Positions 9,198 through 17,237 are shown, counted from the stretch's first letter. The stretch: DNA of 64,000 nt from Affinibrenneria salicis (GCF_008710095.1 NZ_VYKJ01000009.1:156869-220868), one strand, 5' to 3'. Program-made: numbers and translations. The notes: generated from the letters alone by a model not told the origin.

Positions 9198-11138
9198 ATG
9201 GATCGTATTACGGTACACTCCCCTCTGCCTTTCGATGAACTCATGTTCTGGTCGCTTTCCGGCCGTGAGGCGCTCTCCGAGTCTTTCTCCCTGACCGTCG
9301 AGTTGCTCAGTCCCTCCGCTCGCCTCGACCGCCGTTCTCTGCTTGGTCAGCCGCTCACCGTCGTCATCCCGCTCCCCGGACTGCTCATCAGCAGCGGACA
9401 GCGTCTCATCAACGGCAAAATCACCGCCGTCAGCGTCCGCAGCCAGGAAATCAGCGGCACACGCTACGCCCTTTACCAGTTGCGCCTTGAACCCGACCTC
9501 TGGCCGATGAAGCGTGACCGCAACTTCCGTATCTTCCAGCAGCAGACCGCCGTGCAGATTATCAAGACCCTGCTCGACGAGCATAACGTCAACGTTGAAG
9601 ACCACCTCACCAACGCCTATCGCAGTTGGGAATACTGCGTGCAGTACAACGAGAGCTCTTTCGACTTCATCAGCCGGTTGATGGAACTGGAAGGTATCGC
9701 CTACTACTTCCGCCATGAAGCCGACAAACACACCCTGATCCTTGTCGATGCCCCGCAGCAGTACACCTCGTTCAGCGGCTATGAGACCATTCCCTATCAT
9801 CTCACCCCGTCCGGCGGCACCACCAGCAGCGAGGGCATCAGCCAGTGGGCGGTGCACGATATCGTTACCCCCGGCATCTACAGTCATGATGACTACGATT
9901 TTCGCAAGCCCAACGCCTGGCTGTTCCAGGCGCGTCAAAATCCCGTCTCTCCCACTCCGGGACAGATTGACGTTTATGACTGGCCCGGCCGCTTTGTCGA
10001 ACACGAACACGGCGAATTCTATGCCCGCATCCGTCAGGAAGCCTGGCAGACCGAGCACGAACAAATCAGCGCCACCGCCACCGCGCTCGGCATCGCGCCC
10101 GGCCACACCTTTACCCTGTACAATGCCCCGTTCCCCGACGACAACGGCGAATACCTCACTCTGGCCGCCCACTATTTCCTGCGTGAGAACCGCTATGTCA
10201 GCGGCGCCGGCAATGAAACCGAACACCGTATCGACTTTACCGTCATTCCCGCCGCCGTCCCCTTCCGTCCGGCCCAGCGCACCCCGTGGCCAAAAACCAG
10301 CGGCCCGCAGACCGCCCGCGTGGTCGGGCCCGAAGGCGAATCCATCTGGACCGATAAATATGGCCGCATCAAGCTGAAGTTCCACTGGGACAGGCTGGCG
10401 AAAGGCGACGATACCAGCTCCTGCTGGGTACGCGTTTCCAGCGCCTGGGCTGGTCAGGGCTTTGGCGGCGTGCAAATTCCGCGCGTCGGCGACGAGGTGG
10501 TGGTGGACTTTATCAACGGCGACCCCGACCGCCCCATTATTACCGGCCGGGTGTACAACGAGGCCAGCATGCCCCCCTGGGCGCTGCCCGCCGCCGCTAC
10601 CCAGATGGGCTTTATGAGCCGCTCCAAAGACGGCACGCCCGACAACGCCAACACCTTGCGCTTTGAGGACAAGACTGGCGAAGAACAAGTGTGGCTGCAT
10701 GCCGAGCGCAATATGGATATTGATGTTGAGAATGATGAAACTCACATCATCGAAAAAAATCACACCCATTTTGTTGGAGCCAAAGAAGAATTACGTGTGA
10801 CAGAAGACCAAATAACCGGAGTAAGAGGCGACTCGACCAGAATAACTGGACAAAAACGCATTGATAATGCGGTCGATACTTTTACTATCGGGTCCGGTAA
10901 ATCCATCCGTCTTGAGTGTGGGCTCAGCGTGCTGGAGCTCACCGCCGAAGGCGACATTAATATCAAGGGCCTCAATTTTAATATTACTGTCGATAAAAGC
11001 GGACAAATCAATACGTCTTCGGGTGAATTACATCTAAACCCGTCGGGTGGACATGCGGCCACCACCGAACCGGGAAAACAGCATCAGGAAAATATTCAGT
11101 CCGCTCTGGATAGTTTCTTCCCACCCGCGAAGAAATAA
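9198..11138 (+). CDS. vgrG: T6SS spike protein VgrG (TssI)
   Basis: 646 residues. The N-terminal two-thirds have the gp27-like fold (MDRITVHSPLPFDELMFWSL, YCVQYNESSFDFISRLMELE, GIAYYFRHE), followed by the gp5 OB-fold (ARVVGPEGESIWTDKYGRIK, FHWDR, SCWVRVSSAWAG, QIPRVGDEVVVDFINGDPD). The C-terminal DUF2345-like beta-prism part (EDKTGEEQVWLHAERNMDIDVEND) ends with SALDSFFPPAKK, with no extra toxin domain. VgrG trimers tip the Hcp tube and carry effectors. Base composition drops from GC-rich to AT-rich near 10735, within the gene, which suggests that the 3' end was exchanged together with the cargo genes after it. Confidence 0.96.
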   Translation: MDRITVHSPLPFDELMFWSLSGREALSESFSLTVELLSPSARLDRRSLLGQPLTVVIPLPGLLISSGQRLINGKITAVSVRSQEISGTRYALYQLRLEPDLWPMKRDRNFRIFQQQTAVQIIKTLLDEHNVNVEDHLTNAYRSWEYCVQYNESSFDFISRLMELEGIAYYFRHEADKHTLILVDAPQQYTSFSGYETIPYHLTPSGGTTSSEGISQWAVHDIVTPGIYSHDDYDFRKPNAWLFQARQNPVSPTPGQIDVYDWPGRFVEHEHGEFYARIRQEAWQTEHEQISATATALGIAPGHTFTLYNAPFPDDNGEYLTLAAHYFLRENRYVSGAGNETEHRIDFTVIPAAVPFRPAQRTPWPKTSGPQTARVVGPEGESIWTDKYGRIKLKFHWDRLAKGDDTSSCWVRVSSAWAGQGFGGVQIPRVGDEVVVDFINGDPDRPIITGRVYNEASMPPWALPAAATQMGFMSRSKDGTPDNANTLRFEDKTGEEQVWLHAERNMDIDVENDETHIIEKNHTHFVGAKEELRVTEDQITGVRGDSTRITGQKRIDNAVDTFTIGSGKSIRLECGLSVLELTAEGDINIKGLNFNITVDKSGQINTSSGELHLNPSGGHAATTEPGKQHQENIQSALDSFFPPAKK

Positions 11139-11286
11139 TCAGGGAAATGAATGGGGAGTAAATACTCAATGTTTACCTGGAGAAAAGTTACCGCAGGCTG
11201 ATTTCGAAGCGGCAATCCATACAGGGGGCATAGTAAAAGGAATTGATTATACCGCAACCAATATATTAACTGGAGAAACGCTATAA
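11128..11286 (+). pseudogene. possible remnant of a protein coded directly after vgrG
   Basis: A frame overlapping the vgrG stop reads on to TAA 11284-11286, giving about 50 residues that include LPGEKLPQADFEAAIHTGG and ATNILTGETL. There is no convincing start codon or ribosome site of its own, and I do not recognise the sequence. A short, protein-like tail right after a VgrG is what a truncated cargo gene would leave, but chance is not excluded. Confidence 0.25.
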
Positions 11287-11303
11287 TTTTTGTAAAAAGA
11301 TTA

Positions 11304-11543
11304 ATGGTAAACCCCTGGGATTTTATTTTTTATCGATCTCAAGATAATGATTATATTATTAAAGTGGTTTCAAGTGAAGGCATATATAAAACAGATATTG
11401 AACGTTTTTTTAAAATCAATAATCTTAAAGAAAAAAATGATATAACTCTTAATGATTTAAAAAAAATAGCAAAAGAGATTAGGGATTCATATCCTAATCA
11501 AAAATATCAAGAAATTCCTTACGCGGAAGTCGTCGAGGAATAG
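11304..11543 (+). CDS. small protein related to the downstream immunity-like family
   Basis: 79 residues, very AT-rich (about 25-30% GC by eye) compared with vgrG. By eye its pattern, FIFYRS..NDYIIKVV..D.ERFFKINN, then KKIAKEIRDSYPNQKYQEI, matches the proteins at 13285-13527 and 13629-14219 (xxFxLxxxDV, then LADxIRxxxxxYKxREI). It has no signal peptide and would be cytoplasmic. A small acidic protein behind vgrG usually means T6SS immunity, but no partner toxin is seen. The ribosome site is weak, and the frame is open upstream to about 11247, so the start is uncertain. Confidence 0.5.
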   Translation: MVNPWDFIFYRSQDNDYIIKVVSSEGIYKTDIERFFKINNLKEKNDITLNDLKKIAKEIRDSYPNQKYQEIPYAEVVEE

Positions 11544-11892
11544 GGAATGATTCAAGCGCATGAAGAGCCAATTACTCGATTGTCGCAATCAGGCGTTGAT
11601 AAAAGCGATTCGTTAGACCGGGTGGGATCCCAGGGCAAGAGCGTGAATATTTTTTAAACATTAATGATCTTGTCCTTATACAAGTAAGCCGAGTCCATTG
11701 CCGCACCGGGGCGGGATCCCACTTTACTTATTGAAATAGAGAACTTATTTCGATTTCATTGATCTGAGTTTTATTCATCCCCCAACCTCAGTGAAAGATA
11801 ATGACTATCTTTAATTAGATCAATGTAATACCTGCTGATGCCTTGAGGCTGGAGATTTGTGTAAAATACGCTTTTTATCTGGATCTCCTGTT
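11544..11892. other. intergenic stretch before the IS1 remnant
   Basis: No gene is supported. A 36-codon frame from ATG 11548 to TAA at about 11658 looks like a fragment at most. Two copies of a GGGATCCC core (CGGGTGGGATCCCAGGG near 11619-11635 and GGCGGGATCCCAC near 11709-11721) are the only evident structure. The left end of the IS1 should lie in the last part of this stretch, but I could not match it to the right inverted repeat. Confidence 0.4.
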
Positions 11893-12589
11893 ATAGCCAG
11901 GATTTCTGTTTCTTGTCGGTTTTGTGGTTAAACGCGCCCGGTACGCAAACATGGCACCAGGCATGCCGGATATCCGCGTTTTCGTTGCCTTGAATGTCGT
12001 AAACGCTTTCAGCTTGAGTATACTTACGAAGTCCATAAGCCCGGAACTAAAGAAAAGATGGTCAATATGACGATGAACGGTTCCGATGTCAGAGACACAG
12101 TTCGGACACTGAAAGTTGGCATCAATACGGTCATTCGGACGTTAAAAAGCTCACGCCGAAGCAAGTGAGCGGCAAAGCCGTTGTGTATGAAAATATTGCA
12201 CTGATTTGTGAAGTTGACGAACAGTGGTCTTATGTTGGCAGCAAAGCCAACAGACACTGGCTATGGTATGGCTTTGACACCAGGAGAAAACAAGTTGTTG
12301 CCCATATTTTTGGGCCGAGAACAGAGGCTACCTGCCGCAAACTCCACGAGTTATTATCACCGTTTAACGTTGGTTGTATCACGACGGAGACTGGGGGAGT
12401 TATGCCAGAGAGGTACCGAAGGAAAAGCATCTGACCGGCAAGATTTTTACTCAGCGCATTGAGCGCAACAACCTGACGCTGAGAACGCGAATCAAACGAC
12501 TGGCCCGCAAAACCATCTGCTTCTCACACTCTATTGAGCTTCATGAAAAAGTCATCGGAGCCCTCATCGAAAAATACATATTCTACTAA
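11893..12589 (+). pseudogene. IS1 insA/insB transposase, inactivated by several lesions
   Basis: Three lesions can be read. The expected insA start is ATA at 11893 rather than ATG. Codon 13 of that frame is TAA (11929-11931), just after the zinc-finger-like SCRFCG. In insB, the frame coding TTETGG switches to one coding DWGSYAREVPK near 12388-12392, where ACGGAGACTGG lacks one T relative to the expected ACGGATGACTGG. InsB continues to TAA 12587-12589. The element cannot make transposase, although it could be mobilised by an intact IS1 elsewhere. Confidence 0.8.
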
Positions 12590-12602
12590 TTGGATGCATC
12601 AC
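11893..12602 (+). mobile_element. decayed IS1-family insertion sequence
   Basis: The translation carries IS1 InsA (FRCLECRKRFQLEYTYE, GTKEKMVNMTMNGSDVRDT, INTVIRTLK) and InsB (EVDEQWSYVGSKANRHWLWY, TQRIERNNLTLRTRIKRLAR, ELHEKVIG). A right inverted repeat ends at 12602 (reverse complement GGTGATGCATCCAATTAG, compare IS1 ends GGTGATG/GGTAATG). The left end was not located. The element sits between two immunity-like genes, and its right end is 15 bases before the next likely start codon. Confidence 0.85.
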
Positions 12603-12617
12603 CCTATGGCGGATGGT

Positions 12618-13133
12618 ATGACAAAAATTATCCGAAAAAGTAAAGTATATGTAGTTGCCGTCAGCGCATTATTCAACTCAGGAATAGCAGTAGCAAAAAT
12701 GAATAGCACAGACATCTGGTCATTCATAGAGAAAACAAGTACCGCTATTGAAAATGTCACCACGCAATCTATTGATTCACTTCCGCTCCCCGTCACACAG
12801 GTATCAGAAAATGAGTATGTAAATTTTTACAAAGGCAAGGATGTTACCCTTTCTGATTCATCCAAAATTATGGATATCGACCTTCGACTGAGCAAAGTAT
12901 CCGATGGAATGGCGCCGTTCCTCTCTTTCTCATACTCAGGCCATTGTCTCGCTCTTAATGACATCAGGAAAAGATACGGTGAATTAACCTTAACCGACTA
13001 TCCCAGAGGGCGCTCAGAAGATGAGATGACAAGCCATACTACGCCCGCGAATAAAAAGGGACAAAAAATCACATTCAGCTTTACTGAAAAAGGACAGAAC
13101 TGTCTGAATAAAGTAATTATTTCCAACGAATAA
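12618..13133 (+). CDS. exported protein, probable periplasmic immunity protein
   Basis: 171 residues from ATG 12618 (ATG 12606 is in frame and also possible; neither has a good ribosome site, possibly because IS1 replaced the leader). A signal peptide is visible: basic start MTKIIRKSK, hydrophobic core VYVVAVSALF, and an AVA-K cleavage site near residue 27. The mature part has two Cys (SGHCLALND and KGQNCLNKV) that could form a disulfide. I do not recognise a named family. Its place behind vgrG and its periplasmic destination suit protection against a wall- or membrane-targeting T6SS toxin; that role is inference. Confidence 0.6.
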   Translation: MTKIIRKSKVYVVAVSALFNSGIAVAKMNSTDIWSFIEKTSTAIENVTTQSIDSLPLPVTQVSENEYVNFYKGKDVTLSDSSKIMDIDLRLSKVSDGMAPFLSFSYSGHCLALNDIRKRYGELTLTDYPRGRSEDEMTSHTTPANKKGQKITFSFTEKGQNCLNKVIISNE

Positions 13134-13152
13134 CGGAAATAATCCTCATTAT

Positions 13153-13284
13153 ATGCCAGAGCGTCTTCGTATTATCATCAAATTTTCTTTTACCGACAAG
13201 ATTGATTGGGATGCTGTTATGTCTACTAAAGATATGAACAGAGGAACTAATTGCAAGGATTATGACTTAAAGGCAAGGGGATTT
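13153..13284 (+). pseudogene. possible toxin tail fused in frame ahead of the next gene
   Basis: The 44 codons upstream of ATG 13285 are in the same open frame and read FTDKIDWDAVMSTKDMNRG and NCKDYDLKARGF. This looks like a globular C-terminal fragment rather than the start of the small domain that follows, and the downstream gene has its own ribosome site. I infer a cargo-gene remnant; the alternative is that it is simply the N-terminus of a 124-residue protein. Confidence 0.25.
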
Positions 13285-13527
13285 ATGATTAAATTTAATA
13301 TATTATACAAAAAAAAGGGAGATTATTTTATTCTGGAAAATAAAAATCAAAAATATATCGCTATGATTTGGCCTGGCGGTCACCGGGATGAGACCAGGTG
13401 TTTTAAATTAATCAACGATGATGTGATAATGTACTCTAATTATGAAGACATGGCCTCTTTTGCTGATAAAATTAGAAATAATTATAGCATTTATAAAATC
13501 CGGGAAGTACCCACACCAGATTTTTAG
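13285..13527 (+). CDS. small cytoplasmic protein of the repeated immunity-like family
   Basis: 80 residues from ATG 13285, preceded by AGGGGA at 13276-13281. The frame is open 44 codons further upstream (to ATG 13153), so a 124-residue version is possible. By eye it matches both halves of the next gene: ILYKKKGDYFIL, then YIAMIWP, then CFKLINDDV, then ASFADKIRNNYSIYKIREV. No signal peptide. AT-rich like its neighbours. Likely an immunity protein from its context behind vgrG; no biochemical function can be read from the sequence. Confidence 0.55.
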   Translation: MIKFNILYKKKGDYFILENKNQKYIAMIWPGGHRDETRCFKLINDDVIMYSNYEDMASFADKIRNNYSIYKIREVPTPDF

Positions 13528-13628
13528 CCTACACACGTTCACCCGATTGAAAATAAATCCATCGTTTTATCAGCATTCTTTAATTAACACATTGATATGA
13601 TATTAGAGTAATCACAAAGAATTTCTTG

Positions 13629-14219
13629 ATGAATGCGAAGTTATTATACATTAGCAAGCTATACTACAGTCTTTATTCGTTAGAAGATAAATTTATTATA
13701 TCCATCGTTTTCTTTCACTCTTATATTGACACGAATGACTATTTTTGGCTACAGCCCGAAGATAGAATAAAATATCCTACGTGCGGCAGCCTGTATTCAC
13801 TGGTCGAATTAATAAGGAAAACGCCAGAGGATTACAAACACCGAATCGTCCCCAGGACTATTAGTAATACCTTTCACATTAAAAATCAAAAACCAAAGTA
13901 TGATGACCCCGATAATATCTATCATGCTAATGATAACAACGCTGAATCCATCCCCCCCACGATAGAAGCAAAGATAATATATTCCCGCAGAGGAAACTTA
14001 TTACTACTGAAATCTGATTCATTTTATATGATCTCGGTATTATTCCCCAATTACTACCCTAATACTCACTTTGACATCAGTAAAAAATATAAGCTTAATG
14101 AACATGATGTAAAAAACAAAGACAATATTAGTTATATAGAAGCTCTGGCCGACGCCATCAGAAAAAGTCCAGATGAATTTGCAAACCGGGAAATAAAAAA
14201 CGTTAACATCACTTCGTAA
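13629..14219 (+). CDS. two-domain protein, tandem duplication of the immunity-like domain
   Basis: 196 residues from ATG 13629. Residues about 1-75 and 110-190 are two copies of one domain: AKLLYISKLY then FIISIVFFHSYIDTND then LVELIRKTPEDYKHRIV in the first; AKIIYSRRGN then FYMISVLFPNYYPNTHFD then LADAIRKSPDEFANREI in the second. A polar linker rich in Asp, Asn and Pro joins them. The second copy also aligns with the 80-residue protein just upstream. No signal peptide is seen, so it is probably cytoplasmic. It resembles fused polyimmunity proteins of toxin loci; the family is not one I can name. Confidence 0.6.
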   Translation: MNAKLLYISKLYYSLYSLEDKFIISIVFFHSYIDTNDYFWLQPEDRIKYPTCGSLYSLVELIRKTPEDYKHRIVPRTISNTFHIKNQKPKYDDPDNIYHANDNNAESIPPTIEAKIIYSRRGNLLLLKSDSFYMISVLFPNYYPNTHFDISKKYKLNEHDVKNKDNISYIEALADAIRKSPDEFANREIKNVNITS

Positions 14220-15101
14220 GTCCGAAAAAAAGACAAGGTCTGCAGCATGTATTTTTATAACTCAGGCTGTTTCCCTCAATTATCTGACCGATGTAAATAG
14301 CTTCGCATAATAGCGCTACACTTGCCCTGTAGGTTGAGTGACAACGATATTATGATTAAATCACAATCAACTGTTTTTAATGATTATTTAAATGTTCTTA
14401 TCATCAGTTACGCGCTGTGGCATGGTCAAAAGTGAAACATCAATGCGCGAAGCTATTTAAAATCTCCCCCCTGACAGGGGACGCAGTAAAACCGGCCAAA
14501 AACAAATCAAAAAACAAACAAAATTAATACCTTTTTCTCATCGTCAGCCAGCGAAAATGAATTGCGGGACACAGCCTGATATTCTGTGCTGATACAACCA
14601 GTAACGATGCATGATCCGTACTACCAGCCTTGATTATGTTGAACAGGTTTTAAAATTAGCCGGGAAATGCCATCATCGAATGCCCACAACACCGGGTGGA
14701 GAGTAATTAAAGCCAATATACATTTAACCATGTAACAATGATCCTATTTTAAATAACCATAGCGGATAAAAAAATAGAAAACCACCGTGGATACTGACGA
14801 TTGGTCTGTAGATAATGAATGAGTTTAAAGGTAACGTTGAACGTTTATTTGAAATATGAGCGAATATTTTTTCATATAGCAATTCAGGCACAAAATAGCC
14901 CAAACATTAAGTTTATTCATTGAATTAACAGCAGCAAAAAACGCCATTCCTGCTTATTGTGAACCGTTCATGATAGCAAAGTTTCTCAAAGTGGCCGCCG
15001 TTACCAGTAATATAAACAAATATCCTATAGAAAAACGCAGGTAAATAGCACATATCAATTAGACTAATGCTCTAGCTCACAGACAATAACATCAGGTGGT
15101 T
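14220..15101. other. gene-free AT-rich stretch with one inverted-repeat element
   Basis: Apart from the repeat element at 14294-14459 and a short CCCCCTGACAGGGG hairpin right after it (about 14466-14479), I see no supported gene, RNA or insertion sequence in these 880 bases. All frames are short and broken. Confidence 0.5.
14294..14459 (+). repeat. 166-bp terminal-inverted-repeat element, copy 1
   Basis: Bounded by TAAATAGCTTCGC on the left and GCGAAGCTATTTA on the right, exact inverted repeats of 13 bases. Internal blocks shared with the other two copies include ATAATAGCGCTACACTTGCC near the left end, ACAACGATATTATGATTAAA, and ATCAGTTACGCGC with CAATGCGCGAAGC near the right end. It contains no reading frame, so it behaves like a MITE or an extended palindromic intergenic repeat. 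Confidence 0.8.
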
Positions 15102-15395
15102 ATGGTCGAAAATAAAAAATCGTGGCAGTATAAGATAAAATCCCCTCATATAAAACACGCAGTAAAATTATCCCTCTCCGCGGGAAATTCCATAAGAGAA
15201 ATATCAGATGGCTGGTCTGATGTTAATCAGGTTATTTATTTATCACGAAAAATGTCAACAGAACTGCGCAAACAAATTGAACAAGCAGAACCTTTGTTAA
15301 AGTACTGGTCTGTCTCCAAAACGCCATATGACCCGGCGGAAGAAGGATTCATCTGTAACAAGTATAAGGTCGCGATGTCGTTTCCTAAAAAATAA
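15102..15395 (+). CDS. hypothetical protein, 97 residues
   Basis: ATG 15102 is preceded by AGGTGG at 15094-15099, a usable ribosome site; an in-frame GTG lies two codons upstream. The protein is soluble and basic (KKSWQYKIKSPHIKHAVKL), with a central helix (STELRKQIEQAEPLLKYW) and a C-terminal segment around a single Cys (GFICNKYKVAMSFPKK). I recognise no family. It stands alone between two repeat elements, without neighbours that would suggest a role. Confidence 0.45.
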   Translation: MVENKKSWQYKIKSPHIKHAVKLSLSAGNSIREISDGWSDVNQVIYLSRKMSTELRKQIEQAEPLLKYWSVSKTPYDPAEEGFICNKYKVAMSFPKK

Positions 15396-15909
15396 ACAAA
15401 CCACAATAATATTTTAAATATAAATATTAAGTTACTTTTCATGCCTGTAAAAAACGCGAATGATAAAAAATGATTAAGTCGCCAGGAAATTTCAGACAAC
15501 ATTCATCCACACGAGAAAAACATCTGAACAATACCTGTTATCTTGTTATGTAAAACCCATGAAAAAGATCAGATCACTATTGTTATAACCAGGTTCCGCC
15601 AAATCAGCATATAACAAGCATAGCCACTGGCTTAACCTATCGTTTGTCACAACGTTATTTTTTAATCTATTTCTCTGGTTTCACTAAATAGCTTCGCTAT
15701 AATAGCGAGACGTTTGTCTCTGCTGGTTTCAGTGAAAACTGACATCATGCTTAAAGTGTAATTAACCGTTTTTATTATTTTATCATCAGTTGCGCGTTGT
15801 AGTACGGTCAAGAGAGAAGCATTAATGTGCGAAGATATTTAGCCGAGTGCACTAAAATTGCAGCATAGATCAAGCTGATACAAATAACCACTTAATGAAT
15901 AAAACAGGC
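15396..15909. other. gene-free stretch with the second inverted-repeat element
   Basis: AT-rich spacer between a short hypothetical gene on + and kptA on -, converging here. It holds repeat copy 2 (15685-15841). No other structure was found. Confidence 0.5.
15685..15841 (+). repeat. 157-bp terminal-inverted-repeat element, copy 2
   Basis: Left end TAAATAGCTTCGC is identical to copy 1; right end GCGAAGATATTTA has one changed base. The interior shares ATAATAGCG, TTTTATCATCAGTTGCGCG and ATTAATGTGCGAAG with copy 1. Same orientation as copy 1. Confidence 0.75.
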
Positions 15910-16449
15910 TCAATCAAAAATAATAAACCTGACCGGCACCACTGACGTTAACCAGACGCCATTTTCAGCCTGAAAAAATTTCAAACCATCTTCATACATA
16001 GACATAGCATTGATCCTGAGTATAGCGGGTTTCCCATGGCGTTGCCCAACTGCCAGCGCAGTAACTTTATCAGCGGAAAAATGCACATACTGGCGAGAAC
16101 CTGCAATCAAACCGCTTTCCCGGATAGATGTAACAAAACGCGTTGCAGTACCGTGATATAAATAAAACGGCGGGATTTTTTCACTATAAGCAATATCGAC
16201 TTGCCGTGATGAGTGCCCCTGAACGGCCCGAATTCTCAATCCATCATCAGAAATAGAAAATCGTTTTTTATCGCTGGTATTAACAACGTCCCTAATGATA
16301 GTTAAATCTAACTTTTTCCCTTTTTGGGCTGCGCATGTAATTAATTTAGAGATATCGGCCCATCCTTCACTGTCTAACAAAAGGCCAATAGCTTCAGGCT
16401 GATGGCGTAAAACATAGCTAAGAAACTTACTTACCTCAATGTTATTCAT
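15910..16449 (-). CDS. kptA: RNA 2'-phosphotransferase KptA/Tpt1
   Basis: 179 residues, the normal KptA size. The N-terminal winged-helix part begins with [18 protein letters not shown], and the ADP-ribosyltransferase-like part has [26 protein letters not shown] and a C-terminal [15 protein letters not shown], the Tpt1 signature set (Arg-His-Arg-Arg-type residues present). The enzyme moves an internal RNA 2'-phosphate to NAD+, giving ADP-ribose 1'',2''-cyclic phosphate. Its role in bacteria is not settled; repair of RNA ligated through 2'-phosphate junctions is one idea. It stands alone, in AT-rich accessory DNA between two repeat elements, consistent with horizontal acquisition. Confidence 0.92.
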   Translation of the reverse strand: MNNIEVSKFLSYVLRHQPEAIGLLLDSEGWADISKLITCAAQKGKKLDLTIIRDVVNTSDKKRFSISDDGLRIRAVQGHSSRQVDIAYSEKIPPFYLYHGTATRFVTSIRESGLIAGSRQYVHFSADKVTALAVGQRHGKPAILRINAMSMYEDGLKFFQAENGVWLTSVVPVRFIIFD

Positions 16450-17009
16450 TTTATTTATGCTGTTCTGTTCTTACCTGTACCCCAAAAATGCTGGAGTTTT
16501 TTTTGCCCCAGAATTCGCAGATGCTATCCAGTGCAAACTTTTTGCTGATTTTATCAAAAGACAAGGTCCAGAGGTACTCTAAAAACCATAATAAATGATA
16601 ACGGCAAGCAGAATTGGGTCTGTCAATATATTATTGTTGAGTGCTGCAGATAAGCATGATAAAAGTTCGTATGCCGGCGCTAAAGACCCGATGATAACCG
16701 GACGTCCCGACAGCATAACTCCGCGCACCGCCAATGACGCACGGATTTAGAGAAATATTATGTTGCCCGAATCAGTAAAAAGTAACGGTATAAAAATCAC
16801 ATCATTATAAATAGCTTCGCGCATGGATGCTTCAATTTTTAGCACGCGACAACAAGTAACGAATTAAATAAATTAAAACAATCAGTTAAAACAGAATTTA
16901 ATCATTATATCGTTGTTACTGCAATCTGCAAAGGCAAGCGTAGCGCTATTATGCGAAACTATTTATTCTGTAGTACAATCTGTAAAATAGCATTCGATAA
17001 GGAGTTAAT
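16450..17009. other. gene-free stretch with the third inverted-repeat element
   Basis: Spacer between divergent kptA (-) and the Imm74-like gene (+). Promoters for both should lie here, but I could not assign them. Contains repeat copy 3 in reverse orientation (16808-16965). Confidence 0.5.
16808..16965 (-). repeat. 158-bp terminal-inverted-repeat element, copy 3 (reverse)
   Basis: Read on the - strand it runs TAAATAGTTTCGCATAATAG, then CGCTACGCTTGCC, ACAACGATATAATGATTAAA, and ends ATGCGCGAAGCTATTTA, closely following copy 1 at both ends with a diverged middle. It ends 44 bases before the start codon of the Imm74-like gene, so it may supply or disturb that gene's promoter. Confidence 0.78.
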
Positions 17010-17237
17010 ATGAAGATAACGGGAACCAGTTCGTATATTATACTGGATGATGGCGGCAGAAAAATCAAAGCAACCGGTGAAATGTTATCCGGTGGATTTA
17101 TAGCCATTCTGGAGTCTATGAAATTTTTTGAGCCCCCTCATGAAAAAGAAGAATTAACAGAAGAAATTAAAAAAGAATACAGAGATAAAGCCATAAAAAA
17201 AACAAAAGGGACATCTATGGAGATTAAATTTGAATGA
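17010..17237 (+). CDS. Imm74-family-like immunity protein
   Basis: 75 residues; ATG follows AAGGAG at about 16999-17004. The N-terminal KITGTSSYIILDDGGRKIKA, then GEMLSGGFIAILESMKFFEPP, then EELTEEIKKEYRDK and the closing MEIKFE match my memory of the Imm74 family of polymorphic-toxin immunity proteins. The protein is small, acidic and cytoplasmic. No cognate toxin gene is next to it, so it appears to be an orphan immunity gene in the accessory zone downstream of vgrG. The family name is recalled, not searched. Confidence 0.65.
   Translation: MKITGTSSYIILDDGGRKIKATGEMLSGGFIAILESMKFFEPPHEKEELTEEIKKEYRDKAIKKTKGTSMEIKFE

Noticed and set aside
9150..10769. 539-codon frame on - opposite vgrG
   Set aside because: The sense strand is clearly VgrG; the antisense protein has no recognisable motif and spans the palindrome before vgrG.
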